Assembly (NCBI GenBank): GCA_030590405.1
Contig: JAUUYO010000067.1
Span: 1-13,670, forward strand
DNA length: 13,670 nucleotides
Direction of reading: 5' to 3'
DNA from: Kangiellaceae bacterium
GTDB lineage: Bacteria; Pseudomonadota; Gammaproteobacteria; Enterobacterales; Kangiellaceae
Shown here: positions 1-6,697 of the stretch, in pieces
Numbering within the stretch: position 1 is the first letter of the stretch
Layout: each line of letters begins with the position of its first letter
Translations under genes and position numbers: made by a program
Notes under the pieces: model-generated
What the model was told of the DNA's origin: nothing
The model's input: only the letters and a program-made list of their open reading frames with translations
The model's database searches: none

Positions 1-2
1 TC

Positions 3-104
3 AAAACGGGTCGCCAGCTTTGGATCAAATTAAAATCCAACCATCAATCTCTGTTAGAAAGTGTATTAGAGGCACTAAGGAGGTTTGAACCACCGCCCAT
101 TTAA
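3..104 (+). CDS. C-terminal tail of an unidentified gene (cut by window edge)
   Basis: An open frame enters from the left edge and stops with TAA at 102-104, giving 33 residues. They are basic and amphipathic: the stretch SLLESVLEALRRFEPPPI has the pattern of a terminal helix capped by prolines. The codons look coding rather than random, and no other frame stays open here. The rest of the gene lies outside the window. It could be the end of a transposase, which would fit the mobile-element content of the region, but I do not recognise a family and this is a guess. Confidence 0.45.
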   Translation, partial: KTGRQLWIKLKSNHQSLLESVLEALRRFEPPPI

Positions 105-141
105 TCAAAAAATAATCATCCTGAGAGGTTATGGGATAGCT

Positions 142-177
142 CCGTTTAAAAAAACGGCTTTGTTCAATAAATGAACA
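142..177 (+). terminator. Two small hairpins after the first ORF, possible terminator
   Basis: Two perfect 6-bp inverted repeats follow the stop codon at 104: CCGTTT/AAACGG (142-147 with 152-157, loop AAAA) and TGTTCA/TGAACA (161-166 with 172-177, loop ATAAA). Neither is followed by a convincing T-run, so termination is only one possibility. They could equally be part of the end of a mobile element. Confidence 0.3.
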
Positions 178-240
178 GGGCAATGGATAAGCTTGTACAA
201 AAATTAAACTTTAGGCGTTGCTCTGTGATTTTTATCGCTT

Positions 241-310
241 AGGCGAAAGAAAAACTGAAAAGAATGACGTAGGGACGCAAAGTTTTTTTGCCAAAAGGCA
301 ATTTTTGAAC
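241..310 (+). promoter_or_regulatory. Candidate c-di-GMP-I (GEMM)-like leader motif, degenerate
   Basis: Positions 272-282 read GGGACGCAAAG, the most conserved stretch of the GEMM-I riboswitch. It is preceded at 241-255 by GGCGAAAG and an A-rich run. AAAAACT (249-255) can pair with AGTTTTT (281-287), which would take the place of helix P1a. The usual GAAA-capped P1b hairpin and the P2 tetraloop receptor are not clear. The motif sits about 190 nt upstream of a secreted-protein gene and just before a hairpin with a T-run, a sensible layout for a riboswitch. The match may still be a decayed copy or chance. Confidence 0.3.
288..306 (+). terminator. Short hairpin plus T-run in the 475 leader
   Basis: TTGCC (288-292) and GGCAA (297-301) form a 5-bp stem around AAAA and are followed directly by TTTTT (302-306). 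It has the form of a weak intrinsic terminator. Its place between the GEMM-like motif and the secreted-protein gene would suit an attenuator, but that use is inferred. Confidence 0.35.
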
Positions 311-474
311 CAGCAAATCGATTTTGGGGGAATTAAAAACTCTAAATAGGGATTTGGGGGTAAGCTGTTGAATAACTGATTTATATGGGTTAGTTTTCAG
401 TTGGTGGATTGAATCAGTTTTTGAATTTTATTCATGCTCATAATTAAAACCATTAAGAAGAGGAAATCAATGCT

Positions 475-1695
475 ATGGGAATCAAAACTTTATTAAATTT
501 TATAACCGCTACAATATTTGCAACGGCTGCACTTTTAGCTTCGTCGTTTGTCGAGGCTTCCGGTGACGTTTGGACAGCTTGTGGTAACCAAGGACAAAAT
601 TGTAATATCGCCGTATCTAATACTGTGCTAGTTCGGTATGGAAGCTCGGATAAAAACAATTACTTCTTCTTTGGCGTTGAAGGAGAAAGTTCAGTGCCTT
701 GTTCAAACTTTATCGGAAATCCATCAAATGGTGATAGTAAACAGTGTTGGTACAACGAAGATAGTTCATCCATTCCCACCACTTGGAATGAATGTGCCAG
801 CGAAAGAGGCGAATGCTCTCTTGGTATTAATGAACCAATTTGGGTTAAATACGGGGCCGATGGTAAGTGGTTATATACAGTTCAAAGCGGCCCTTTTACA
901 TGCGATAACGACCATTTTGGCTGGGATCCAAACAAAGGGACACACAAATCCTGTTGGGCAGGATACCCGCTGATTTATAATCCCGTGCCGGACTGGACCA
1001 CATGTGCAACTGAAGGCCAAGCCTGCGATTTAGCTACTTCAAGTTACAACAATACTGGGATTATGATCAGATATGGAGTGGATGAATCTTGGAACTATAA
1101 GATAGCCACTCAAAGCGACTCGTTTGATTGTACCGATGACAATTTTGGTGATCCCGCCGTAGGAAAACACAAGGCCTGCGGAGTTACCTCGTACCTAGAG
1201 TCAGCTGTGGTTACTCAAGGCGTATGGAACGAAATAGGTACCTGTCGGGGCGTACAATGCTCCACCAGCTTTGCCGTAACCTGGGGATCAACTTGGTCTT
1301 CATCAGTCACTAATCAGGAAACATGGTCGGTGGGTGTCACAGATTCAGTAACAGCAGGCATTGCTATCCCTCCCGAAAAAGCTGAGGAGACGATCGGTTA
1401 TTCTGAAAGTTATGCTAACAGCACCACCTATCAGCAATCACTGAGTGATAGTTATAGCGAAACTTTTACCATTAAATGTGGAACAGCAGGAGCTGACGAG
1501 TACAAGGCTATTTATCAATTTGCCACCTCCAGTGCGGCGGACTGTTTAACTGGAACTGGGCAATGCTCTTCAGATACTCATACACAGGACTATATTTGTT
1601 ATACAGGTGACCAACCATTGGCCACCCCTCCTCAGTGCCTGCCTAACGCATGTGAAGATGAATATTGCACAGTGTGTAAGCCGCCCATGAATTAG
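475..1695 (+). CDS. Secreted cysteine-rich protein: three tandem modules plus aerolysin-like C-terminal segment
   Basis: A 406-residue exported protein. Residues 1-28 form a Sec signal peptide with likely cleavage after Ala28 (FVEA|SG). Three related modules of about 60 residues follow (about 32-91, 103-161, 173-235), each with W..C....G..C near the start, an (I/V)(R/K)YG core, an aromatic W.Y strand and a C-terminal FGxP..G..K.C motif. A fourth opening (VW...C...C) is at 250-262. Similar modules occur, from memory, in secreted bacterial proteins and glycosidases, where sugar binding is suspected. Residues about 265-335 are rich in Ser, Thr and Tyr with alternating polarity (ETWSVGVTDSVTAG), as in the membrane-inserting region of aerolysin/ETX-MTX2-type pore formers. 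The tail carries more Cys pairs. I chose the ATG at 475 because AAGAGGA lies 11 nt upstream and the ATG at 470 leads to an early stop. A secreted toxin or adhesin is an inference. Confidence 0.8.
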   Translation: MGIKTLLNFITATIFATAALLASSFVEASGDVWTACGNQGQNCNIAVSNTVLVRYGSSDKNNYFFFGVEGESSVPCSNFIGNPSNGDSKQCWYNEDSSSIPTTWNECASERGECSLGINEPIWVKYGADGKWLYTVQSGPFTCDNDHFGWDPNKGTHKSCWAGYPLIYNPVPDWTTCATEGQACDLATSSYNNTGIMIRYGVDESWNYKIATQSDSFDCTDDNFGDPAVGKHKACGVTSYLESAVVTQGVWNEIGTCRGVQCSTSFAVTWGSTWSSSVTNQETWSVGVTDSVTAGIAIPPEKAEETIGYSESYANSTTYQQSLSDSYSETFTIKCGTAGADEYKAIYQFATSSAADCLTGTGQCSSDTHTQDYICYTGDQPLATPPQCLPNACEDEYCTVCKPPMN

Positions 1696-1716
1696 CAATC
1701 GAAAACAGTAAAGTGA

Positions 1717-1763
1717 GCATCAGCTGAACCTTTATCATAAATAGATATCAGCTGGTGCCTTTT
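1717..1763 (+). terminator. Intrinsic terminator of the secreted-protein gene
   Basis: GCATCAGCTGA (1717-1727) pairs over 11 bp, with one G-T wobble, with TCAGCTGGTGC (1748-1758) across a 20-nt loop. CTTTT follows. It starts 21 nt after the stop codon at 1695. The loop is long for an intrinsic terminator but the stem is strong. Confidence 0.6.
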
Positions 1764-1827
1764 GTCATTTAACTGTTTTTTAAAACAAGCTGAGGATATT
1801 TAGCAAAAAAGAATGCCTGCTTCCAAA

Positions 1828-1989
1828 TTATTCCATGATGTGAGGAAAAGGATCATTAAAAGTTAAATCAACAGGTAAACCAATGCCGATATCATCAGCA
1901 ACGCAGGTATTATACTTATACTTATACTTATACTCATCGATTGTTATGCCTGATCTTAAGCGATATAACTCTAAAACTCTTGAACCGTT
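1828..1989 (-). pseudogene. C-terminal remnant of an unidentified gene containing a YK repeat
   Basis: Read on the minus strand, a 53-codon frame runs from 1989 to a TAA at 1828-1830. It has no plausible start codon and is preceded by an in-frame stop, so it is the end of a gene that has lost its front. The peptide has protein-like composition: a segment reading LYRLRSGITIDE, then a tyrosine/lysine run encoded by a hexanucleotide repeat, then CVADDIGIGLPVDLTFNDP. I do not recognise the family. The break at the 5' side coincides with a second fragment resembling a tyrosine recombinase, so two unrelated gene ends appear joined here. Confidence 0.4.
1910..1933. repeat. Four perfect tandem copies of TTATAC
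   Basis: The hexamer TTATAC occurs four times back to back. It falls inside the minus-strand gene remnant, where it encodes alternating Tyr and Lys (Tyr-Asn at the last unit). The unit keeps the reading frame, so it could have grown by slippage while the gene was active. Confidence 0.85.
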
Positions 1990-2081
1990 CTAATATCAGC
2001 GCCAGATTCCCGTTGGATAAATTGTAGGGGGGAGTTGTCCCCACGGGATAATAGAAACCTACTGTGAGGTGGGTACTTCAT
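1971..2081 (-). pseudogene. Fragment resembling the C-terminus of a tyrosine recombinase (integron-integrase or Xer type)
   Basis: A minus-strand frame of 36 codons begins with an ATG at 2081 and ends with TAG at 1971-1973. Its last part contains ESGADIRTVQE. In integron integrases and many XerC/D-like enzymes the phrase SGxDIRTVQELLGH lies just before the LGH and catalytic-Tyr boxes. Here it breaks after VQE: the following LLGH..H..TT..IYTH is missing and an unrelated frame begins. The first 20 residues do not match the expected upstream domain. The match is about 10 residues, so the assignment is tentative. It fits the integron attC sites seen at the other end of the window. Confidence 0.4.
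2008..2048. other. Nested inverted repeat
   Basis: TCCCGT (2008-2013) pairs with ACGGGA (2043-2048), and inside it GGGGA (2029-2033) pairs with TCCCC (2038-2042) over the loop GTTG. The structure overlaps the tyrosine-recombinase-like fragment and lies upstream of the resolvase. Its role is unknown. Confidence 0.4.
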
Positions 2082-2083
2082 AT

Positions 2084-2177
2084 CTATCATATTGTATACA
2101 TTTTGAGAGTATTGATTAATGTCTATCAAAAGTACTATCATAATAGCTAAATCAAAAGGTCTTAAAGATTATGATAG
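2084..2177. promoter_or_regulatory. Possible resolvase binding region with four CTATCA motifs
   Basis: CTATCA occurs at 2084-2089, 2123-2128 and 2135-2140, and inverted as TGATAG at 2172-2177. The last two extend to a perfect 10-bp inverted repeat, CTATCATAAT (2135-2144) with ATTATGATAG (2168-2177). This lies directly upstream of the resolvase start, where res sites and the tnpR operator usually sit. Assignment as a res site is inferred from position and repeats, not from a match to a known site. Confidence 0.35.
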
Positions 2178-2180
2178 ATC

Positions 2181-2616
2181 ATGCCAAGAATTGGATATGC
2201 CAGGGTTAGCTCAACAGGACAAAGTCTTGATGTCCAGGTGAGTAAACTAAATCACGCTTCATGCGACCGAATTTACAAAGAAAAACGGAGCGGTAAAACT
2301 GCAGCGCGCCCTGAGTTTAAAAACTGTATGAATTACTTAAGAGACGGAGATACTTTAATTATCACTCGTCTTGATCGATTAGCTCGCTCAGTCGTTCATT
2401 TAGCTCAAATAGCCAAAAGGTTCTGAAAATGATTTACGTTCGGAAAGGCAAGCTGAGGGAATTGCCAAGGCCAAGGAAAACGGAGTTAAATTTGGTAGAC
2501 CTTCTAAATTAACTAATTCAGTAAAAGAAAAAATATTTTTGGAACGACAAGCTGGCAAAACAATTGGGCAGTTGGCTAAAGCGTATAAGCTGGGCGAAGC
2601 GACTGGTTATCTATAA
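2181..2616 (+). pseudogene. Serine recombinase/resolvase, internally deleted and frameshifted
   Basis: The first 81 codons (2181-2426) encode the start of a small serine recombinase: YARVS with nucleophile Ser10, then a GDTLIITRLDRLARS block with the conserved arginines. The frame stops at TGA 2424-2426. From 2428 another frame resumes with NDLRSERQAEGIAKA, the E helix, then FGRP and a helix-turn-helix ending AKAYKLGEA, and stops at 2614-2616. Compared with Hin/Tn3-type resolvases, about 35-40 residues between the arginine block and NDLR are missing, including the dimer-interface region before the E helix. The protein should be inactive. The 3' end runs straight into a lipid kinase fragment, so the last few codons are probably not native. 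Confidence 0.8.
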
Positions 2617-3039
2617 CCCTCATGCTGGCGGCGACAGGGCAAGTTATTGCTACCTGAGGTTGCTCAATATTTAGATGAAAAAGGTCTAAAGGCCGAGATA
2701 AAGCTGACGACTCATGTTTGTAATGGTCAAGTTTGGCATGCAGTAGAACTAGCGGTCGAGGCTGATTTAGCGAAAATTGACGATGGCTTACTAGATCTTA
2801 TCTTGTTAAATAAGGTTTCCAGGATCAGGTTGTTACGAATGTTTAATAGTATTTACGATGGCTCTCATGTTAACTTCAAAGAAGTTGAGTACATTCAAGC
2901 TAAAAAAATCAAAATAACAAAAGAAAAGCCGGGTAAGTTGATCCCGGATGGTGAGATCCTGGCTGAGCCACCTGTGGAATTTGAATGTTTGCCAAGAAAA
3001 CTTCAATTTCTATGGGGTACTAATTTTATGGGGTGCTAA
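2597..3039 (+). pseudogene. YegS/diacylglycerol-kinase-like lipid kinase remnant
   Basis: From 2597 one frame reads KRLVIYNPHAGGDR, the typical N-terminus of the DAGK-catalytic-domain lipid kinases (glycine-rich NPxAG motif). After about 2640 the sense continues in another frame: LLPEVAQYLDEKGLKAEIKLTTH, split here only by a one-base shift. The sequence then jumps directly to the C-terminal lobe: KIDDGLLDLILLNKVSR...LLRMFNSIY, a P.DGE motif and PVEFECLP, ending at 3039. The roughly 100-residue middle with the GGDGT nucleotide-binding motif is absent. Both the frameshift and the deletion make it non-functional. A TTG at 2647 could start the second frame but would not yield an enzyme. There is no spacer between this fragment and the resolvase fragment. 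Confidence 0.75.
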
Positions 3040-3389
3040 ACTGAAAATAGATCCCAGGTTGGAATAGCTTCAGCAAAGGTTATCTGATAAGCGAAGAGAG
3101 ATTTGAGCCTGTCTGCTAAATTTGATGGTTATACCTTATTGCATTTTAACGCCATACGTCGTAAATTGGCAGAGCATAATATTCAACTCGTTAATTTTTA
3201 AGGTTCAATTAGATCGGTTATTCACCATCGTCATCGAGTGAAATATGACCTAAGAGTGAAAACCGCCATGCAGACCCGAAAGCTTCTTTATTAACTAGCG
3301 GTTAATAATTGAGAATGGATCTGTCATTTTATTTTGGGGTCTTTCATTTCGCCTGACGTTTTGAGGCCCAATTAATACAGGGCTCAAGT
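3040..3389 (+). other. Gene-free stretch upstream of pntA with one possible coding scrap
   Basis: No complete gene is visible. A 36-codon open frame at 3091-3201 gives a protein-like peptide (SAKFDGYTLLHFNAIRRKLAEH) without a start codon, possibly the end of a lost gene; I do not recognise it. The inverted pair GAGGCCC/GGGCTC (3363-3369 and 3380-3385, imperfect) flanks TAATAC (3373-3378), a possible -10 box with no convincing -35. The Shine-Dalgarno signal before the pntA ATG is weak (GGG about 10 nt upstream). Confidence 0.3.
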
Positions 3390-4937
3390 ATGCAAATCGG
3401 TATCGTCAAAGAAACAGTTGCTAACGAATCTCGGGTAGCAGCCTCTCCTTCCAGTATTGCTCAATTAATTAAACTTCATTTTTCTGTGGTAGTCGAATCC
3501 GGTGCCGGTGTGGCCGCCAGTTTTTCGGATGCGGCTTACGAGGCGTCTGGGGCTAAAATTCTATCCGGCAGCGATGTGTGGCAGTCCGACATCTTATTTA
3601 AGGTCAATCCGCCAGAAGATACGGAAATCGACAAAATCAAATCTGGTGCGACAATCATTGGATTTTTCTGGCCTGCGCAAAATGAAGTATTAATGAAAAA
3701 ACTGGCAGACAAAAAAATCGCGGTATTAGCCATGGATTCGGTCCCTCGTATTTCCAGAGCGCAATCGATGGATGCACTCAGCTCGATGGCCAATATTGCC
3801 GGCTATCGCGCAGTGGTGGAAGCCTCGCATAATTTTGGCAGCTTTTTTACTGGCCAAATTACCGCCGCCGGTAAAGTGCCACCAGCTAAAGTGATGATTA
3901 TCGGCGCAGGCGTGGCGGGCTTATCGGCGCTCGGCACCGCAGGCAGTTTAGGCGCGATTGTCAGAGCGTTTGATACTCGGCCTGAAGTAAAAGAACAAAT
4001 CGAGAGTATGGGCGCAGAGTTTTTGGAATTGGTGTTTGAAGAGCAAGAGTCTGAGGGAGAAGCGGGTAGCGGCGATGGTTATGCCAAGGTCATGAGTAAA
4101 GCCTTTATCGAGGCAGAAATGGCGCTCTTTGCCGAGCAAGCCAAAGAAGTCGATATTATCATTACCACCGCAATGATCCCCGGCAAACCAGCGCCTAAAT
4201 TGATCACCAAAGAAATGGTCGAATCAATGAAACGCGGCAGTGTGGTGGTTGATTTGGCTGCATTAGGTGGTGGTAACTGTGAATATACCGAGCCCGGAAA
4301 AGCGGTTGATGTGAATGGCGTGACGGTGATTGGTTATACCGATATGCCCTCTCGTTTACCCACTCAAGCGAGTCAATTGTATTCCAATAATATTCTTAAT
4401 TTAGTTAAACTACTTTGTCCTGAAAAAGACGGCGAAATTGTGCTTAATTTTGAAGATGAAATTATTCGTAACGTCACCGTCACCAAGGAAGGCGAAATTA
4501 CCTGGCCACCACCACCAGTACAAGTCAGCGCTGCGCCGCAGATAAAACCCGCGCCAGTGGTGACCGAGCCAGTCCCGCAAAAGAAATCCTCCGGTATGGG
4601 CAAGCACTTGATGTTATTAGGTTTCGGATTATTATTTGGTTGGCTGTCGATGGTCGCTCCGGCCGATTTTATGCAACATTTCACAGTTTTTATTCTGGCC
4701 TGTTTTATTGGTTACTACGTGGTCTGGAATGTCACTCATGCGCTGCATACACCGTTAATGAGTGTGACTAATGCAATCAGCGGCATTATTGTGGTGGGCG
4801 CGTTATTACAAGTTTCCAGCAGTAATGAACTTGTCATGTGGATTTCAGCTTTTGCGGTGTTAATCGCCTTTATTAACGTGGTGGGTGGCTTTGTGGTCAC
4901 CAAACGCATGTTAAAGATGTTCAGGAAGGAGGATTAG
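3390..4937 (+). CDS. pntA: NAD(P) transhydrogenase subunit alpha
   Basis: The 515-residue protein matches E. coli PntA (510) from end to end. It carries the NAD(H)-binding domain I and the first membrane part of the proton-translocating transhydrogenase, which exchanges hydride between NADH and NADP+ and couples this to proton entry across the inner membrane. Landmarks are the start MQIGIVKE, the SVPRISRAQSMDALSSMANIAGYRA block (about 118-141), the Rossmann motif GAGVAG (172-177) with Asp195 after VRAF, the mobile-loop region TTAMIPGKPAPKL (259-271) and DLAALGGGNCEYT. A Pro-rich linker (373-397) leads to four membrane segments (about 406-425, 428-448, 458-476, 482-503). The gene is intact. 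It forms an operon with pntB 3 nt downstream. Confidence 0.97.
   Translation: MQIGIVKETVANESRVAASPSSIAQLIKLHFSVVVESGAGVAASFSDAAYEASGAKILSGSDVWQSDILFKVNPPEDTEIDKIKSGATIIGFFWPAQNEVLMKKLADKKIAVLAMDSVPRISRAQSMDALSSMANIAGYRAVVEASHNFGSFFTGQITAAGKVPPAKVMIIGAGVAGLSALGTAGSLGAIVRAFDTRPEVKEQIESMGAEFLELVFEEQESEGEAGSGDGYAKVMSKAFIEAEMALFAEQAKEVDIIITTAMIPGKPAPKLITKEMVESMKRGSVVVDLAALGGGNCEYTEPGKAVDVNGVTVIGYTDMPSRLPTQASQLYSNNILNLVKLLCPEKDGEIVLNFEDEIIRNVTVTKEGEITWPPPPVQVSAAPQIKPAPVVTEPVPQKKSSGMGKHLMLLGFGLLFGWLSMVAPADFMQHFTVFILACFIGYYVVWNVTHALHTPLMSVTNAISGIIVVGALLQVSSSNELVMWISAFAVLIAFINVVGGFVVTKRMLKMFRKED
4926..4933 (+). promoter_or_regulatory. Strong Shine-Dalgarno of pntB inside the end of pntA
   Basis: AAGGAGGA lies 7 nt before the ATG at 4941 and overlaps the last codons of pntA. 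It decides the pntB start: the ATG at 5041, which would give an E. coli-length protein, has no comparable site. It also suggests translational coupling of the two subunits. Confidence 0.8.
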
Positions 4938-4940
4938 GCC

Positions 4941-6407
4941 ATGAATTTATTAACATTAAATGTGAGTGAAAAGCTATCGGCTACGGTCAGTCAGTTGGCG
5001 CAAACAACGAGTGAAAATTTAGGCTTGTTCGAGTCCAGTATGCCGCTGATCAATGGCGCTTATTTTGTCGCGGCGGTTTTATTTATTTTCAGTTTAATTG
5101 GCTTGAGTAAACAAGAATCTGCCGAGAGCGGCGTATGGTACGGCATTATCGGTATGGCGATCGCACTAGCGGCAACCATTGCCAATCCATCGGTGACAAA
5201 CATCGAAACCATTTTAATTGCGATGGTGGTGGGCGGACTCATTGGCACCTGGCTGGCGATTAAAGTCGAAATGACCCAGATGCCAGAGCTTGTAGCAATG
5301 CTGCATAGCTTTGTCGGACTCGCTGCGGTCGCGGTTGGATTTAATAGCTTTTTAGAGCATCAACCAATGTCAGGCATTATGCTTAATATTCATCTGGTCG
5401 AAGTCTTTTTAGGCGTCTTTATCGGTGCGGTGACTTTTACTGGTTCGATTGTGGCGTTTGGTAAATTGCGCGGTATTTTTAGTAGTAAATCTTTGATGTT
5501 ACCGCATCGTCACAAAATGAATTTGATGGCTGGACTGATTAGCATTGCGCTGATGGTTTATTTTGTGCAGCAACAAGGTCATATGACTTCACTGTTGATC
5601 ATGTCCGGTATTGCTTTAGTATTTGGCTGGCATTTGGTCGCTTCTATTGGCGGCGCAGATATGCCGGTGGTGGTGTCGATGCTCAACTCTTATTCGGGAT
5701 GGGCGGCTGCGGCGGCTGGATTTTTATTAGGCAATGATTTGTTAATTGTGACTGGCGCATTGGTGGGGTCATCCGGTGCGATTTTAAGTTACATCATGTG
5801 TAAAGCCATGAACCGATCGTTTATCAGCGTGATCGCGGGCGGCTTTGGTACAAACGTAGTGGTGAGCGGTGATCAAGATTACGGCGAGCACATTGAAACC
5901 AACGCGGAAGATGTAGCAGATATGTTAGTCAATGCCAAATCAGTGATCATCACCCCCGGTTACGGCATGGCGGTGGCGCAGGCCCAATACCCGGTTTACG
6001 AACTCACAAGGCAGCTGCGAGATAAAGGCATCAAAGTCAGATTTGGTATTCATCCGGTGGCGGGTCGCTTGCCCGGTCATATGAACGTGTTATTAGCTGA
6101 AGCCAAAATGCCTTATGACATCGTGTTGGAAATGGATGAGTTAAACGATGATTTTCCTGAGACCGATGTAGTGTTAGTGATTGGCGCGAATGATACGGTT
6201 AATCCGTCTGCAATGGATGACCCAAATAGTCCGATCGCCGGTATGCCGGTATTAAAAGTCTGGAACGCCAAGCAAGTCATTGGCTTTAAGCGTTCAATGA
6301 ATCCAGGTTACGCCGGAGTGCAAAATCCGCTGTTTTTTAAAGATAATACTCACATGTTATTCGGCGATGCCAGGGATAGCGTTGAGAATATTATTAAGGC
6401 GATGTAG
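4941..6407 (+). CDS. pntB: NAD(P) transhydrogenase subunit beta
   Basis: The 488-residue membrane protein aligns throughout with E. coli PntB (462). It provides the remaining membrane helices (about 38-292) and the NADP(H)-binding domain III. The proton-channel histidine corresponding to E. coli beta-His91 is His122 in LHSFVGLAAV. The segments IGGADMPVVVSMLNSYSGWA and SSGAILSYIMCKAMNRSFI are preserved. Domain III shows the fingerprint PGYGMAVAQAQ (339-349), HPVAGRLPGHMNVLLAEA, and the VIGANDTVNP loop (413-422). The protein has about 26 more N-terminal residues than E. coli, polar and unlike a signal peptide; the strong ribosome site supports the long form. The region linking membrane to domain III (TNVVVSGDQDYGEH) differs from E. 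coli. The gene is complete and co-transcribed with pntA. Confidence 0.97.
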   Translation: MNLLTLNVSEKLSATVSQLAQTTSENLGLFESSMPLINGAYFVAAVLFIFSLIGLSKQESAESGVWYGIIGMAIALAATIANPSVTNIETILIAMVVGGLIGTWLAIKVEMTQMPELVAMLHSFVGLAAVAVGFNSFLEHQPMSGIMLNIHLVEVFLGVFIGAVTFTGSIVAFGKLRGIFSSKSLMLPHRHKMNLMAGLISIALMVYFVQQQGHMTSLLIMSGIALVFGWHLVASIGGADMPVVVSMLNSYSGWAAAAAGFLLGNDLLIVTGALVGSSGAILSYIMCKAMNRSFISVIAGGFGTNVVVSGDQDYGEHIETNAEDVADMLVNAKSVIITPGYGMAVAQAQYPVYELTRQLRDKGIKVRFGIHPVAGRLPGHMNVLLAEAKMPYDIVLEMDELNDDFPETDVVLVIGANDTVNPSAMDDPNSPIAGMPVLKVWNAKQVIGFKRSMNPGYAGVQNPLFFKDNTHMLFGDARDSVENIIKAM

Positions 6408-6463
6408 GTTTTATAAACGCTCAATAGGGATGACGATATCGATAAGGCTAGGCCGTATGAGTA

Positions 6464-6496
6464 AACGGCCGTAGTAAAAACATTACTATGGCCGTT
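6464..6496. terminator. 14-bp hairpin downstream of pntB
   Basis: AACGGCCGTAGTAA (6464-6477) and TTACTATGGCCGTT (6483-6496) pair over 14 bp with one G-T wobble around a 5-nt loop. It lies 57 nt after the pntB stop and between convergent genes. No T-run follows on either strand, so it may stop 3' decay or be a repeat element rather than a classic terminator. Confidence 0.5.
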
Positions 6497-6592
6497 AGAC
6501 AAATCCTTGATTACAATTTACTCATGACAACCCAAAAGAGCGCCGAGAACTAGATATTACTAGTGATAAAGTAGAGGCCGTAAAAGGACTTG

Positions 6593-6691
6593 ATTTTTAT
6601 TTGTAAGATCAGCCTCGATATTCGTATCGAGGTCATTGATAGTGGTTGTGGGATTGAAAATAATTGCAGTATCGCGTTTAGATGCGACTGA
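6593..6691 (+). pseudogene. Possible scrap of a histidine kinase ATPase domain
   Basis: A plus-strand frame with no start reads ISLDIRIEVIDSGCGIENN before stopping at TGA 6689-6691. IRIEVIDSGCGI has the form of the G1 box (V.D.G.GI) of HATPase_c domains. The rest of the kinase is missing on both sides. An 8-bp inverted repeat with loop TTCG (6613-6620 with 6625-6632) lies inside it, so the similarity could be fortuitous. Confidence 0.3.
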
Positions 6692-6697
6692 TTTTGA

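Noticed and set aside
1910..1933. CRISPR-like array
   Set aside because: The hexamers are contiguous without spacers. No repeat-spacer pattern was seen anywhere in the window.
4373..4684. Antisense frame inside pntA
   Set aside because: A shadow of the strongly conserved pntA coding sequence, with unlikely composition.
6613..6632. 8-bp inverted repeat with TTCG loop as a terminator
   Set aside because: No T-run on either strand and it lies inside a possible coding scrap.
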